This document shows positions 1 through 5,801 of a stretch of 8,081 nt of DNA, piece after piece. Position 1 is the stretch's first letter, and the number at the start of each line of letters is the position of its first letter. Source of the stretch: C7867-002 sp964637485 (lineage in GTDB: Bacteria > Patescibacteriota > Minisyncoccia > Phycocordibacterales > PALSA-1337); contig CAZWUU010000024.1 in assembly GCA_964637485.1 (NCBI GenBank), positions 1-8,081 of the forward strand. Reading direction: 5' to 3'. The notes beneath the pieces are model-generated. The model saw only the letters and a program-made list of their open reading frames with translations, searched no databases and was not told the DNA's origin. The position numbers and the translations under genes were made by a program.

Positions 1-58
1 CGAACCAGGGACCCTCGAGGTATAAGCTCGATGCTCTAACCAACTGAGCTAAGGGCGG
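1..58 (-). tRNA. tRNA-Ile(UAU), partial (3' end outside window)
   Basis: Read on the minus strand from 58, the sequence has a 7-base acceptor 5' strand (CCGCCCT), T8-A9, a D-arm (GCTCAGTTGGTTAGAGC), and an anticodon stem TCGAG/CTCGA closing the 7-base loop CTTATAC. A 5-base variable region, the T-stem strand CCTGG and the start of the T-loop (TTCG) follow. The window edge cuts off the rest of the T-arm and the 3' acceptor strand. The loop has U33 and A37 and places the anticodon at bases 22-24 as UAU, which reads AUA (Ile). Most bacteria instead read AUA with a CAU tRNA modified to lysidine. The gene lies downstream of ftsH on the same strand. The identity rests on the anticodon alone because the acceptor end is missing. 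Confidence 0.85.
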
Positions 59-139
59 AAATGGCCATTCGAATCACCTAACAATACAAATGCAGGTGAG
101 CACATAAAGATTATCTGAAAAACCAAATAAAATAAAGTC

Positions 140-2092
140 TTAAGCCAACGGCGTATTATCCCCCGCTATTTTCTTATCGGATCCATTTTTTAGAGAGATA
201 CCATGTGAAGTGATGATCTTCTCATAATCTTCCCTCTCTATAGTCTCTTTTTCTATGAGAGTCTTCGCGACAGCATCAAAAGCAGATTTGTTTTTTTCAA
301 GAACTATCTCTGCCTGCTTTCTCGCTTCAGTCATTATGCGCGTTACTTCCTGATCGACTAATGTCGCTATATTTTCAGAATATTCTCGATCACCCACGCC
401 CATACCGAAGAGAACCTTGCCCTGTGAACCCTCAAGTGCAACGGGGCCTATCTTATCTGACATTCCATATCTTGTTACCATGTTCCTAGCTAAAGCAGTT
501 GAAACTTGCAGATCATTCGACGCACCGGTTGTCAGATCATCAAACATCATTTTTTCCGCCACATAGCCTCCGAGTGATACTGCAATATCATCTAGAAATT
601 CTTTTCTGGACTGAAGTTTTCTATCCTCAAAAGGCAACTTCAGGGTATATCCGGCTGCGCGTCCACGAGAGATGATGGAAATCTTGTGAACAGGATCAGC
701 ATGAGGCAATACCGAAGCAACGATAGCATGTCCGGCTTCGTGATATGCGGTGATTTCTTTTTCTTTCAGGGTAAGTACATGACTCTTCCTTTCAGGTCCG
801 AGCATTACTTTTTCTATAGATCGAATAAGATCGAACTGACCGATTGTCGTCCTCGACTCGCGAGCAGCAAGAATTGCCGCTTCATTTGTGAGAGATGCCA
901 GATCAGCACCAGAAAAACCGGGTGTCCTTTCGGCAATTACTTTTACATTCACATCCTCGGCTAACTGTTTCTTGCTCAAATGTATCTTCAATATGTCCTC
1001 TCTATCGCCTCTATCAGGCAAATCGATCGTAACTCTTCTGTCGAATCTTCCAGGACGCAGTAGTGCCGGATCCAAAACATCAGGCCTATTCGTTGCAGCC
1101 ATAACAATTACTTTTTCATTAGGTTCGAACCCATCCATTTCTACCAGGATTTGATTCAACGTTTGTTCTCTCTCATCATTTCCACCTCCATATCCTCCGC
1201 CACGTGCTCTGCCGACAGCATCTATCTCATCTACGAAGACAATGGCTGGAGCTGCTTCTTTCGCCATTTTGAAAAGATCTCTCACACGAGATGCACCGAC
1301 GCCGACGAACATTTCCACGAATTCAGAACCTGATATTGAGAAAAATGCCACACCGGCTTCGCCCGCCACCGCTCTGGCTAGCAGAGTCTTGCCCGTACCA
1401 GGCGCACCCATGAGTAATACGCCCTTAGGAATTTCAGCACCTATATCTATAAACTTCTTGGGATTCTTCAAAAAATCAACTATTTCCAGTAATTCCTGTT
1501 TGGCTTCTTTTGCGCCAGCAACATTTTTGAAAGTTATCTTTTGTTTTGTGTCATCCGGCATGATGATTCTTGCCTTTGACTGGCCAAATGATAGTGCTGC
1601 AACACCTGCACCCTTCATCTGTCTAGATATCATCCAGATGAAGAACACTAGGAAAAGTATCGGTATAAGAAACGGAGCGATCTCCACAAACCAGAATAGA
1701 AAACCACTCGGATATGCTACTGCGATAGTCGTCGACGCCAAATGAACAGAACTCACACCAAATCTGGCCAATGATTCTGTGAATGACGAATCATTTTCTT
1801 TTTGGGAAGACTTAATGGTAGTTCCGTCAGAATAATTAGCGATTATGTCATTACCCTTGACCGTAACAGAAGTTACAAGTCCCTGTTTTATATCGAGAGC
1901 GAGAGTCGATAATGCGACTCTTTCCTGCTGAGGAGTGCCAGAATCAAATTCGGCATATATACCAGTTATAAGCAAAAAAGCCAGAACTATAGTCGCGAGA
2001 ATGTTTAGAAAGCTCCATCTCGGACGAAATTCCGGCTTTTTCCTTCCATTCTTGCCTGCTCCAAAACGATTATTTTTTGCGTTTGTTGTCAT
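140..2092 (-). CDS. ftsH: ATP-dependent zinc metalloprotease FtsH
   Basis: Membrane-anchored AAA+ protease that extracts and degrades membrane and unstable cytosolic proteins as a hexamer. It is 650 residues, close to E. coli FtsH. Visible elements in order: a basic N-terminus, transmembrane segment about 28-46, a small extracytoplasmic domain, and transmembrane segment about 130-154. Then come Walker A GAPGTGKT (229-236), pore motif FVG (262-264), Walker B with DE at 288-289, and the second region of homology ATNRPDVLDPALLRPGRFDRR around 333-353. The zinc site is HEAGH (451-455), with the probable third ligand Asp527 in TTGASND. No key residue is missing. The ATG at 2092 is chosen because a perfect TATAAT box lies seven bases upstream, and no Shine-Dalgarno is present. 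It follows the DsbA-like gene by 38 bases on the same strand. Family assignment is certain; substrates are not visible from sequence. Confidence 0.98.
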   Translation of the reverse strand: MTTNAKNNRFGAGKNGRKKPEFRPRWSFLNILATIVLAFLLITGIYAEFDSGTPQQERVALSTLALDIKQGLVTSVTVKGNDIIANYSDGTTIKSSQKENDSSFTESLARFGVSSVHLASTTIAVAYPSGFLFWFVEIAPFLIPILFLVFFIWMISRQMKGAGVAALSFGQSKARIIMPDDTKQKITFKNVAGAKEAKQELLEIVDFLKNPKKFIDIGAEIPKGVLLMGAPGTGKTLLARAVAGEAGVAFFSISGSEFVEMFVGVGASRVRDLFKMAKEAAPAIVFVDEIDAVGRARGGGYGGGNDEREQTLNQILVEMDGFEPNEKVIVMAATNRPDVLDPALLRPGRFDRRVTIDLPDRGDREDILKIHLSKKQLAEDVNVKVIAERTPGFSGADLASLTNEAAILAARESRTTIGQFDLIRSIEKVMLGPERKSHVLTLKEKEITAYHEAGHAIVASVLPHADPVHKISIISRGRAAGYTLKLPFEDRKLQSRKEFLDDIAVSLGGYVAEKMMFDDLTTGASNDLQVSTALARNMVTRYGMSDKIGPVALEGSQGKVLFGMGVGDREYSENIATLVDQEVTRIMTEARKQAEIVLEKNKSAFDAVAKTLIEKETIEREDYEKIITSHGISLKNGSDKKIAGDNTPLA

Positions 2093-2127
2093 CTAATCGA
2101 TTATACAGAAAAGAACAGAAATATAAA
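2093..2127 (-). promoter_or_regulatory. ftsH promoter, probably giving a leaderless mRNA
   Basis: On the minus strand, TATAAT (2100-2105, 6/6 to the sigma70 -10 consensus, preceded by TG) ends seven bases before the ftsH ATG. A TTTATA hexamer (2122-2127, 4/6 to TTGACA) lies 16 bases further upstream. Transcription normally starts six to seven bases after the -10 box, which is the ATG itself or one base before it. There is no room for a ribosome binding site. The hexamers are seen; their use is inferred. Confidence 0.6.
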
Positions 2128-2130
2128 GTT

Positions 2131-2871
2131 TTATCGCTTAAGTGCCGCTTCTATGAGAGGCTTTATCTCATCGTATGACTTTGCGCCTACTACCAGCTGA
2201 TTGCCTATCATCATGGTAGGAGTCGATCTCACGCCATAAGTGCTACCTTCTGACTTCTCAGCATCCATTGCCTTCTTATATTCATCAGCTTTGGAGACTG
2301 ACAAAGCAATGACTTTGACAGAAATATCTTTACCAAGAGCGAGTGTTGTCAGTTCAGACAATTGCACATCTATGGATTTATCCGACGCAACTTTGCCCAA
2401 ATTTTCAAATACAACCTTATGCCAGTCATAATATCTGTTCGGTGCGACTTCATACACAGCTCGTCCGACTATGCCGATCTTCGTCGAATCAGCTGAGAGG
2501 AATTGAAAATCCTTGAACATCACTCTTATTTTGCCTGTATTAACATAATCAGTCACAACTCTAGAAATGACATTCTGATCATTCAACTTACAGAAGGAGC
2601 ATTTGTAGTCATACCAATAAGCCATGACTATAGGCGCATTGGCTGATCCTATCGTGGGTGAATTTGTCTTCACCGTCTTTATGTTTGCTGCCTTCTGTGG
2701 CTGAGTCTGCCCCGCCGGCTGAACAGTGGGATTATTTGCTGTCGCAGGTGAAGGGCTGTAAGGCGCCATCATTCTGCTAGCCGCAAAAATTATTGAACCA
2801 CCGATGATGACTGATCCTATGAGGATAGCGACCGGTGTTGATATATTATCTAATCCTGTATCTTTTGACAT
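2131..2871 (-). CDS. Membrane-anchored DsbA-family thiol oxidoreductase
   Basis: A 246-residue protein with an N-terminal transmembrane anchor (about 13-36). A Pro/Thr/Gln/Asn-rich linker (about 37-65) follows, then a DsbA/thioredoxin-like domain (about 70-245). The redox motif is Cys91-Ser-Phe-Cys94 after YDYK, the usual place after the first strand. The cis-proline loop that faces it is Thr217-Pro218. The family forms or isomerises disulfides in exported proteins, here most likely on the outer face of the cytoplasmic membrane. It starts 10 bases after the stop of the cysteine-rich 68-residue ORF and has no Shine-Dalgarno site, so co-transcription is likely. Genes of this layout are commonly annotated as 'DsbA family protein' or 'thioredoxin domain-containing protein'. 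I see no DsbB or VKOR partner in the window. The family call is firm; oxidase versus isomerase/reductase cannot be decided. Confidence 0.93.
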   Translation of the reverse strand: MSKDTGLDNISTPVAILIGSVIIGGSIIFAASRMMAPYSPSPATANNPTVQPAGQTQPQKAANIKTVKTNSPTIGSANAPIVMAYWYDYKCSFCKLNDQNVISRVVTDYVNTGKIRVMFKDFQFLSADSTKIGIVGRAVYEVAPNRYYDWHKVVFENLGKVASDKSIDVQLSELTTLALGKDISVKVIALSVSKADEYKKAMDAEKSEGSTYGVRSTPTMMIGNQLVVGAKSYDEIKPLIEAALKR

Positions 2872-2881
2872 TTATTTTTTA

Positions 2882-3088
2882 TTAGCAGCATTTGCACAAG
2901 CGCTTGCAATGTCCCACGCCGGCCACGATGAGCAATATAGGCCAAACAATGTTATTCACTTCGCTTGAGTACACGCCGAAATTTGTAAGTAAAAAAGACA
3001 AACCGATAAGCACTATCGCTCCAGGAGCCATGGAATGATGGAAACACTTGCACATACCACAACATGAATTTGTTTTGTCGTTCTCCAT
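2882..3088 (-). CDS. Small cysteine-rich two-helix membrane protein
   Basis: A 68-residue protein. The N-terminus carries Cys9, Cys10, Cys13 and Cys15 followed by His17-His18. Two hydrophobic segments (about 22-38 and 45-59) are joined by a short polar turn. The C-terminus is His60-Cys61 then Cys65, Cys67 and Cys68. The hydrophobic core, with Asn36-Phe-Gly and the Trp-Pro-Ile-Leu-Leu-Ile-Val run in helix 2, resembles the small LiaI/LiaF-type (DUF5668-like) membrane domain, a resemblance judged by eye. With a two-helix hairpin both Cys clusters would lie on the same side of the membrane. That suggests metal binding or a thiol/disulfide role, in keeping with the DsbA-like gene 10 bases downstream. 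An ATG with an AT-rich leader and a likely promoter supports the start. The exact function is not recognised. Confidence 0.8.
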   Translation of the reverse strand: MENDKTNSCCGMCKCFHHSMAPGAIVLIGLSFLLTNFGVYSSEVNNIVWPILLIVAGVGHCKRLCKCC

Positions 3089-3119
3089 ATTATTTTTTTA
3101 AAGCTTGTAATGTATGCAG

Positions 3120-3128
3120 ATTTTAGCA
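3120..3128 (-). promoter_or_regulatory. Extended -10 promoter for the cysteine-rich protein/dsbA-like unit
   Basis: The minus strand reads TGCTAAAAT, an extended -10 element (TG, one base, then TAAAAT at 3120-3125, 5/6). A start six bases downstream would leave a leader of about 25 bases before the ATG at 3088. No convincing -35 is seen, which is acceptable for extended -10 promoters. Confidence 0.45.
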
Positions 3129-3177
3129 TGATGCATCGTCATATAAGCGTCGAAATGTGGAAAAGATGCAATCATCA

Positions 3178-3858
3178 TCACCAATCTGGCGAAGTGGTTA
3201 CGTATTCGATGCCGTCGGCTGGGTTATCGTTCCTATCTCTGGCACAATACACCGGAATTCCAGCTGCAATATTTCCCGCACCCGGATAAACTCTAATTAT
3301 TCTATTTGTCGTACCACTGGTATTACCTATCAAATTTCTAGACTGAGTAAAGATATAGTTATCCATGCACCAACGATTCCATGTCGAACCGGAAGATGGC
3401 GGGGTCATCATGTATATAGTCCAATACGAATTGACTCCATCGTTTGTCATGAGACATTCTATTACGCCGCGCGGATATAATTTTATTAAAGCATCCAATT
3501 GTTTTTTTACCTCCACATCTCCGAACATGGATGTACCCGCTGTCGGGCATTGATTACCTGTTACAGCAGAAGTCAACGTGGTCTCTGTGGTTCCATAGCT
3601 ACTTATTGATGTCAGAAAAACAGGGGTGGGGGCAACATCGCCTACCCATCTCTCGCCATTATTCAAAAAGTACATTTGCAGAGCAAATTGCAATTGCTGA
3701 ATTTCTTTTTTGAATGCGCCAGACCGGGCTTTTTCCCTTGCTCTATTTGTCGCCGCTAAAACAGTAGAAGCAAGCATTCCGATAATAGAAATGACCACGA
3801 GTAATTCGATCAGCGTGAAACCCTTCCTCTGGCTATTTTTATGATCAATATTGAACAC
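3178..3858 (-). CDS. Type IV pilin-like (prepilin/pseudopilin) protein
   Basis: A 226-residue protein with a class III prepilin signal: a 13-residue basic leader ending Arg-Lys-Gly, then Phe14-Thr-Leu-Ile-Glu18 and a hydrophobic stretch to about residue 35. The predicted cut by prepilin peptidase is after Gly13. Glu18 is the conserved Glu5 of the mature protein that neutralises the neighbouring subunit during assembly. After the N-terminal helix (to about residue 72) comes a globular head with four cysteines, likely two disulfides; the DsbA-like protein next door could form these. The start is GTG at 3858; no ATG precedes the signal. Downstream there is only a weak 4-bp hairpin and a short T run. 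No other pilus gene is in the window, so the partner ATPase and prepilin peptidase must lie elsewhere. The head matches nothing I can name. Confidence 0.92.
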   Translation of the reverse strand: MFNIDHKNSQRKGFTLIELLVVISIIGMLASTVLAATNRAREKARSGAFKKEIQQLQFALQMYFLNNGERWVGDVAPTPVFLTSISSYGTTETTLTSAVTGNQCPTAGTSMFGDVEVKKQLDALIKLYPRGVIECLMTNDGVNSYWTIYMMTPPSSGSTWNRWCMDNYIFTQSRNLIGNTSGTTNRIIRVYPGAGNIAAGIPVYCARDRNDNPADGIEYVTTSPDW

Positions 3859-3880
3859 GAGTTTTATATTCAGTATTTAG

Positions 3881-3886
3881 ATTATA
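3881..3886 (-). promoter_or_regulatory. -10 box for the pilin-like gene
   Basis: A perfect TATAAT on the minus strand lies 22 bases before the GTG start, leaving a leader of about 16 bases. The corresponding -35 region is poor. A second TATAAT-like string lies further upstream near 3910-3920, so the true start point is uncertain. Confidence 0.4.
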
Positions 3887-3924
3887 TCGCGATAATTCAT
3901 GAATATCCACAATTATATGTGCTA

Positions 3925-3953
3925 TTGCATAATAGAAAATGCGGAGTTATGCT
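3925..3953 (+). promoter_or_regulatory. Putative promoter for the structured leader and 67-residue ORF
   Basis: TTGCAT (3925-3930) and TATGCT (3948-3953) are separated by exactly 17 bases. Each matches four of six consensus positions, including TTG and TA...T. The expected start is near 3960, just where the base of the folded leader begins. It is divergent from the pilin-like gene promoter. Confidence 0.4.
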
Positions 3954-3960
3954 TATTACG

Positions 3961-4118
3961 TGCTAAGACATTATTCACAGTCCATCTTTACAAAGTGCGT
4001 CCTCATGCGGGGGCTTGCTTTGGCGTTGTGACTAGATAGCACAGATATCACAAAATAAACCAAAGCGAGCCCCACAAGGGCTCGTTTCGTTTATATAGCT
4101 CTTTAGCATAGAAAGGAG
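3961..4118 (+). promoter_or_regulatory. Structured 5' leader with competing helices (riboswitch-like or attenuator-like)
   Basis: Four helices can be read directly. (1) Basal helix TGCTAA 3961-3966 with TTAGCA 4103-4108. (2) A 14-bp helix, 4010-4023 with 4060-4073, with one U.G pair. (3) On top of it TTGTGA 4026-4031 with TCACAA 4048-4053. (4) CGAGCCC 4066-4072 with GGGCTCG 4078-4084, followed by TTTCGTTTAT. Helices 2 and 4 share 4066-4072, so they exclude each other. A fifth hairpin, CTCTTT 4099-4104 with AAGGAG 4113-4118 (one G.U), would bury the Shine-Dalgarno site, and it excludes the basal helix. This is the layout of an expression platform, but no known riboswitch class is recognised. 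The pairings are seen; regulation is inferred. Confidence 0.5.
4113..4118 (+). promoter_or_regulatory. Strong Shine-Dalgarno site of the 67-residue ORF
   Basis: AAGGAG lies five bases before the ATG at 4124, within the purine-rich run GAAAGGAG. It is the only clear Shine-Dalgarno at any start codon in this window, and it sets the start of the small ORF. It can pair with 4099-4104 in an alternative fold. Confidence 0.65.
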
Positions 4119-4123
4119 TACCC

Positions 4124-4327
4124 ATGAAAAAGAACGGTCATCGGGCCACTTGGCCCAAAACCGCCTCAAATGGGAATGTTGCGCCATACGATCTGCCTGT
4201 ACCAACCGGTAGAATCGGAATGCGTCAGTTCGGCACCACCGTCATGCCCTCCGTCTGCCTACGGGTAGGCAAAGGCATGCTGTGGATCCCCGCCACGACT
4301 GACAGCAGGTTGCAGATTTCCCTTTGA
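4124..4327 (+). CDS. Unrecognised basic 67-residue protein
   Basis: The ORF runs ATG to TGA with the best ribosome binding site in the window, an upstream promoter candidate with a structured leader, and an intrinsic terminator just after the stop. This makes a self-contained transcription unit. The product is basic (nine Lys/Arg against two Asp). It has one Cys (45), three Trp-or-Phe-type aromatic residues, no transmembrane segment and no signal peptide. The codons are C-ending and GC-rich, and Ile is read with ATC/ATT and never ATA, unlike the neighbours. That could mean high expression or recent transfer. A perfect GCCTAC/GTAGGC hairpin lies inside the coding region near 4257-4270. I do not recognise the family. 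The stretch may instead be part of a longer structured RNA whose ORF is incidental. Confidence 0.5.
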   Translation: MKKNGHRATWPKTASNGNVAPYDLPVPTGRIGMRQFGTTVMPSVCLRVGKGMLWIPATTDSRLQISL

Positions 4328-4333
4328 GCCGGC

Positions 4334-4367
4334 AACCCTCGATTAATTTCGGGGGTTTTCTTTTTTT
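4334..4367 (+). terminator. Intrinsic terminator after the 67-residue ORF
   Basis: An 8-9 bp stem pairs AACCCTCG (4334-4341) with CGGGGGTT (4350-4357), with one U.G pair and a loop of about 8 bases. TTCTTTTTTT (4358-4367) follows. It lies seven bases after the ORF stop and ends just before the next gene's promoter. Confidence 0.85.
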
Positions 4368-4380
4368 GTATTGGCAAATG

Positions 4381-4392
4381 TATAATTGTCTG
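4381..4392 (+). promoter_or_regulatory. Hydrolase promoter, leaderless type
   Basis: A perfect TATAAT (4381-4386, preceded by TG) is followed by exactly six bases (TGTCTG) and then the ATG at 4393. Standard -10 to start-point spacing would begin the RNA at the A of the ATG. The -35 region overlaps the T tract of the preceding terminator and is poor. The arrangement mirrors the ftsH start. Confidence 0.6.
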
Positions 4393-5199
4393 ATGAAAAC
4401 CCTTTTTGTAGATGATGAGATATATGTGAGAACGTCTGAAATAGATCCCGGAAAAGTCACCTTGCTGTTCATTCACGGATTATCTGGAAGCTCTTCAGCA
4501 TGGCTCAGGTATGAGGAGTATTTTGGAAACGATTATAATACGGTCAGTATGGATATCCGCGGACATGGACTATCGTTTCGCCCGAAGTCGATCGATGAAT
4601 ATAAGATATCGAAATTTTCAGATGATATATTCAGGGTCATAAAATCCCTGGATTTGCGTAATATACATATCATCGCCCATTCATTCGGAGCGCTGGGTGT
4701 GATAGATCTGCTCGGAACATACAGTGATCGAGTCGATATACGAAAAATTACCTTCATAGGAGCGGTATATGACTACGAACATTTACGAGCTAGAAAAATT
4801 ACCAGATTGTTTGCGCAGATTGTTTCTGGAATATTACATATTCTTCCCTTCTGGAAACAGAAAGGTACTCATCTGGATTACAATAAATATTTGAGGACGG
4901 GCGACTGGAATGTTAGAAGAATTTTTGCAGATATAAAAAATACCGGCATTCATAGTTATTTTTATTGTTTCAAAAATATTTGCGACTACAAGAACAAGGG
5001 CATTCTAGAATCCACTCAAATATCAATAAGCATCATACACGGGAATGAGGATAGTCTTTCTCTCGCTTCGTGCGCTTTGAAAATTGCAAAAGGCATCAAA
5101 AACTGTCACACGGAAATCATAGATGATGCTGATCATATATTGGTGATAAATGATTTTGAGAGAACGAGAGACGCGATGGAGAGGGCCGTAAATTTATAG
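4393..5199 (+). CDS. Alpha/beta hydrolase fold protein
   Basis: 268 residues from the ATG at 4393. Visible motifs: the oxyanion-region FIHG (His28-Gly29) after strand 3, the MDIRGHG segment at about 53-59, and the nucleophile elbow AHSFG with Ser97. The acid is likely Asp220 in HGNED, and the catalytic His is His248 in DADH. The Ser-Asp-His triad is complete. The region at about 120-190 forms a variable, Lys/Arg- and aromatic-rich cap that would set the substrate. The family includes esterases, lipases, haloperoxidase-like and C-C bond hydrolases, so the substrate cannot be named. An upstream in-frame ATG at 4324 is rejected because it would translate through the terminator and promoter. No signal peptide is evident, so it is probably cytoplasmic. 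It is monocistronic, and ends in TAG followed by hairpins. Confidence 0.92.
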   Translation: MKTLFVDDEIYVRTSEIDPGKVTLLFIHGLSGSSSAWLRYEEYFGNDYNTVSMDIRGHGLSFRPKSIDEYKISKFSDDIFRVIKSLDLRNIHIIAHSFGALGVIDLLGTYSDRVDIRKITFIGAVYDYEHLRARKITRLFAQIVSGILHILPFWKQKGTHLDYNKYLRTGDWNVRRIFADIKNTGIHSYFYCFKNICDYKNKGILESTQISISIIHGNEDSLSLASCALKIAKGIKNCHTEIIDDADHILVINDFERTRDAMERAVNL

Positions 5200-5224
5200 A
5201 TTTAGGAAATGGCTGCGTTCTAAA

Positions 5225-5239
5225 CTGACCTTGGGTCAG
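5225..5239. repeat. Small inverted repeat after the hydrolase gene
   Basis: CTGACC and GGTCAG are separated by TTG, a 6-bp hairpin 26 bases after the hydrolase stop. On the plus strand it is followed by an A-rich rather than T-rich run, so it is not a good intrinsic terminator there. On the minus strand only TTTAG follows. The remaining gene-free stretch up to the tmRNA holds only this repeat and the two terminator hairpins listed separately. Confidence 0.4.
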
Positions 5240-5307
5240 CGCAAAAAAAGCGTTAATATTTGACCACATAGCAAGAATCTCATGCAATCGTGGTAATATT
5301 CACCAGA

Positions 5308-5333
5308 AAAAACTAGTCTTGAAACTGGTTTTT
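5308..5333 (+). terminator. Terminator-like hairpin downstream of the hydrolase gene
   Basis: A 10-bp stem runs from A-rich 5308-5317 (ending CTAGT) to ACTGG followed by a T run (5324-5333), with one U.G pair and a 6-base loop CTTGAA. The A-tract/T-tract arms are typical of bidirectional terminators. On the plus strand all pairs are allowed, while the minus strand has one A-C mismatch. It lies about 110 bases after the hydrolase stop. Confidence 0.5.
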
Positions 5334-5352
5334 GAGCAAAAAATGGCCTATA

Positions 5353-5378
5353 ACAGAAAAAGCGGGTTTGAAACCGCT
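5353..5378 (-). terminator. Intrinsic terminator of the smpB-ssrA unit
   Basis: On the minus strand AGCGG (5378-5374) pairs with CCGCT (5365-5361) around an 8-base loop. TTTTTCTG (5360-5353) follows directly. It lies 56 bases beyond the tmRNA CCA end in the direction of transcription. Confidence 0.65.
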
Positions 5379-5433
5379 CATCTGTCGCTCCCCTTAAGGG
5401 TTTTTACCCTCCCAGAGGCTCAAAAATCGCTTG

Positions 5434-5795
5434 TGGTGGAGATGGGCGGAATCGAACCGCCGTGCAATCGAGACAATCCGAACGATTCTACAGTGTTAGC
5501 TAGATTTGTAGTTTAACAGACGCGTTATGAAATCTGGCAAAATGCGCGACCGCGATCTCGTTGATTCAGAAATATGGTGAGAAGGCATATTCCCTACATC
5601 CAGGTTATGACATCACACTAAGGTAAGGATCCCCTCAGATAGACGCGCCCAACTTAAGCGTGAGCGAATGCGAAATCTTTTGCCGTAAAATACGGTGACT
5701 TGACGTTAGCATTTCGAATTTGAAAAAGTTTTACGAGTTATTTCAGCTCGCACTGCACGAACGGACGCCGGCAATTGTCTATGCCGATCATCCCC
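5434..5795 (-). ncRNA. ssrA: Transfer-messenger RNA (tmRNA)
   Basis: A 362-base tmRNA that, with SmpB, rescues stalled ribosomes and adds a degradation tag. The 5' end GGGGATG pairs with CATCTCC before A-CCA (one G.U), and CCA is encoded. The T-arm is GGCGG, TTCGATT, CCGCC. Helix 2 is visible as GACAAT near the 5' end with ATTGTC near the 3' end, and CAGTG with CACTG further in. Pseudoknot 1 follows: CGAG/CTCG interlocked with TGAAA/TTTCA. Ten bases later comes the resume codon GCT (5708-5710), and the tag frame ends at TAA (5654-5656). A helix ACGC/GCGT brackets the stop codon, as helix 5 does in other tmRNAs. The region beyond has room for further pseudoknots. The gene starts only six bases after the smpB stop. 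Confidence 0.96.
5654..5710 (-). other. tmRNA tag reading frame
   Basis: The tag encoded inside ssrA is ANVKSPYFTAKDFAFAHA followed by TAA (18 residues counting the resume Ala). The frame is fixed by the position of the GCT ten bases after pseudoknot 1; of the other two frames, the one starting one base earlier hits TAA at once. The start (Ala-Asn) is typical. The end (Phe-Ala-His-Ala) departs from the usual Leu-Ala-Ala or Val-Ala-Ala degron. A CCGTA/TACGG hairpin lies inside the frame. Confidence 0.85.
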
Positions 5796-5801
5796 GCATT
5801 T

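Noticed and set aside
75..100. Inverted repeat TCACCT/AGGTGA between ftsH and the tRNA
   Set aside because: The loop is 14 bases and no T run follows on either strand, so it is not a convincing terminator.
686..1745. Several plus-strand ORFs opposite ftsH, up to 167 codons
   Set aside because: All are mirror frames of the strongly conserved ftsH and contain no motifs or start signals of their own.
3961..4108. 6S RNA as identity of the structured region
   Set aside because: A long hairpin closed by a basal helix is suggestive, but the fold lacks a clear central open bubble, and a Shine-Dalgarno and ORF follow directly, so a leader role fits better. A covariance search would decide.
4324..4392. 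N-terminal extension of the hydrolase from the ATG at 4324
   Set aside because: It would begin inside the stop region of the previous ORF and translate the terminator and the TATAAT box. The extra 23 residues do not look like the fold.
5319..5516. 65-codon plus-strand ORF with an MGGIEPPCN-like stretch
   Set aside because: It runs through two terminator hairpins and antisense through the tRNA-like 3' end of tmRNA. The protein-like motif is the T-arm of tmRNA read backwards, a common false call.
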